Part shown: piece by piece, positions 63,593 to 64,000 of the stretch
How positions within the stretch are numbered: the first letter of the stretch is position 1
Layout: every line of letters begins with the position of its first letter
DNA from: Mucilaginibacter robiniae
Lineage (GTDB): Bacteria > Bacteroidota > Bacteroidia > Sphingobacteriales > Sphingobacteriaceae
Assembly (NCBI RefSeq): GCF_012849215.1
Contig: NZ_CP051682.1
Span: forward strand, 1,178,001 to 1,242,000
Length of the DNA stretch: 64,000 nt
Direction: 5' to 3'
The notes under the pieces: generated by a model
The model's input: the letters and a program-made list of their open reading frames with translations, nothing else
Databases searched by the model: none
Told to the model about the DNA's origin: nothing
Made by a program: the position numbers and the translations under genes

Positions 63593-64000
63593 TTATGAAT
63601 TAGCCTTTTTGCTGCTTTCAATTACTTGCATATAGAAGTTTTCGTACTCAGGCAAAATATTAGCTAAGTCAAATTTGCGGGCATGTATTAGCGCATTTTC
63701 TTTAAACTGGTTTAATCGTTCTTGATCCTGCAAAATGTAAATAGCTTGTTCGGCCATGCCATCTACATCACCTACATCGCGCAGGTAACCGGTTAAGCCT
63801 TCTATATTTAATTCAGGTAAACCACCTGCATTAGTGCTAATGACTGGAACCCGGCAAGCCATAGCTTCCAACGCAGCCAAACCAAAGCTTTCTGATTGCG
63901 AAGGCATTAAAAACAAGTCAGATACTGACAAGATTTCTTCAATAGCATCTTGTTTACCTAAAAAACGGACGTCTTGACTTACTCCTAAGTCACGTGCTAA
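63593..64000 (-). CDS. bshA: N-acetyl-alpha-D-glucosaminyl L-malate synthase BshA, 3' part
   Basis: The frame is open to the window edge, so the start lies beyond 64000. It contains the C-terminal half of a GT4 transferase of the BshA type: VRFLGKQDAIEEILS, FLMPSQSESFGLAALEAMA (ExFG..E motif) and STNAGGLPEL. BshA joins malate to N-acetylglucosamine, the first step to bacillithiol. This agrees with the bacilliredoxin gene at 17.4 kb. Confidence 0.85.
   Translation of the reverse strand, partial: LARDLGVSQDVRFLGKQDAIEEILSVSDLFLMPSQSESFGLAALEAMACRVPVISTNAGGLPELNIEGLTGYLRDVGDVDGMAEQAIYILQDQERLNQFKENALIHARKFDLANILPEYENFYMQVIESSKKANS

Noticed and set aside
1..64000. CRISPR array, prophage or defence island
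   Set aside because: No regularly spaced direct repeats, no Cas, phage structural, restriction or toxin-antitoxin genes were seen in the window.

Overview
The window reads as a chromosomal segment of a Bacteroidota bacterium, most likely family Sphingobacteriaceae (Mucilaginibacter/Pedobacter-like). The reasons are repeated promoter-like TAnnTTTG boxes just upstream of genes, SusC-type plug motifs and carboxypeptidase-regulatory-like domains, and many family-typical genes (DUF1835, DUF4197, DUF885, GH3-like protein beside lptB, ligase-associated DEXH helicase, SMUG2, bacillithiol genes). Genus is inference; no rRNA or marker comparison was possible.

Layout. 1-532: terminator of an off-window gene plus gene-free DNA with dispersed-repeat-like motifs. 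0.5-12.8 kb: trehalase, a lone receiver protein, an MBL hydrolase, recJ, lptB with a GH3-family gene, YbjQ, an ATP-grasp ligase, a Crp/Fnr regulator with an oxidoreductase, an alpha/beta hydrolase and a VanX-like dipeptidase. 12.8-17.2 kb: a tiny membrane ORF, ahcY, IS copy 1 (IS1182-type) and an M23 peptidase. 17.3-25.4 kb: bacilliredoxin, M1 aminopeptidase, flavin disulfide oxidoreductase with DUF427, two identical tRNA-Glu genes, a SulP transporter and a PfkB kinase. 25.5-29.3 kb: four glycosyltransferases. 29.4-42.5 kb: frr, an ABC exporter, a coiled-coil envelope protein, a GH10-like lipid/wall-type glycosidase, SDR, DUF1835, a lipoprotein, the Lhr-like helicase, an uncharacterised helical protein and an SPFH protein. 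42.5-46.8 kb: NlpC/P60 peptidase, PDH E1-alpha and E2, SMUG2-like glycosylase. 46.9-50.8 kb: a VWA surface-type gene broken by one in-frame TAA, divergent from an ECF sigma/anti-sigma pair. 50.8-61.2 kb: DUF885 lipoprotein, DUF4197, a Pit phosphate transporter module with a PhoR-like kinase, and a type III polyketide synthase cluster (YceI, T3PKS, FAD enzyme, methyltransferase), then a lactonase. 61.2-64 kb: IS copy 2, a lipocalin-like lipoprotein and the 3' part of bshA.

The most unusual points are: (i) two IS copies of 1,732 bp, same orientation, 46.8 kb apart, identical through the transposase but with a cluster of changes in the transposase leader, each lying inside an inverted repeat of host DNA (a perfect 26-bp palindrome for copy 2; 30-bp arms with 26 matches for copy 1); (ii) a sigma/anti-sigma pair facing a VWA gene that shares with the anti-sigma protein a SusC-plug-like segment (26 of 34 residues identical), although none of these is a TonB receptor; (iii) the single nonsense codon in that VWA gene. 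Most of the rest is ordinary housekeeping and envelope biology, and I see no CRISPR array, prophage or defence island.
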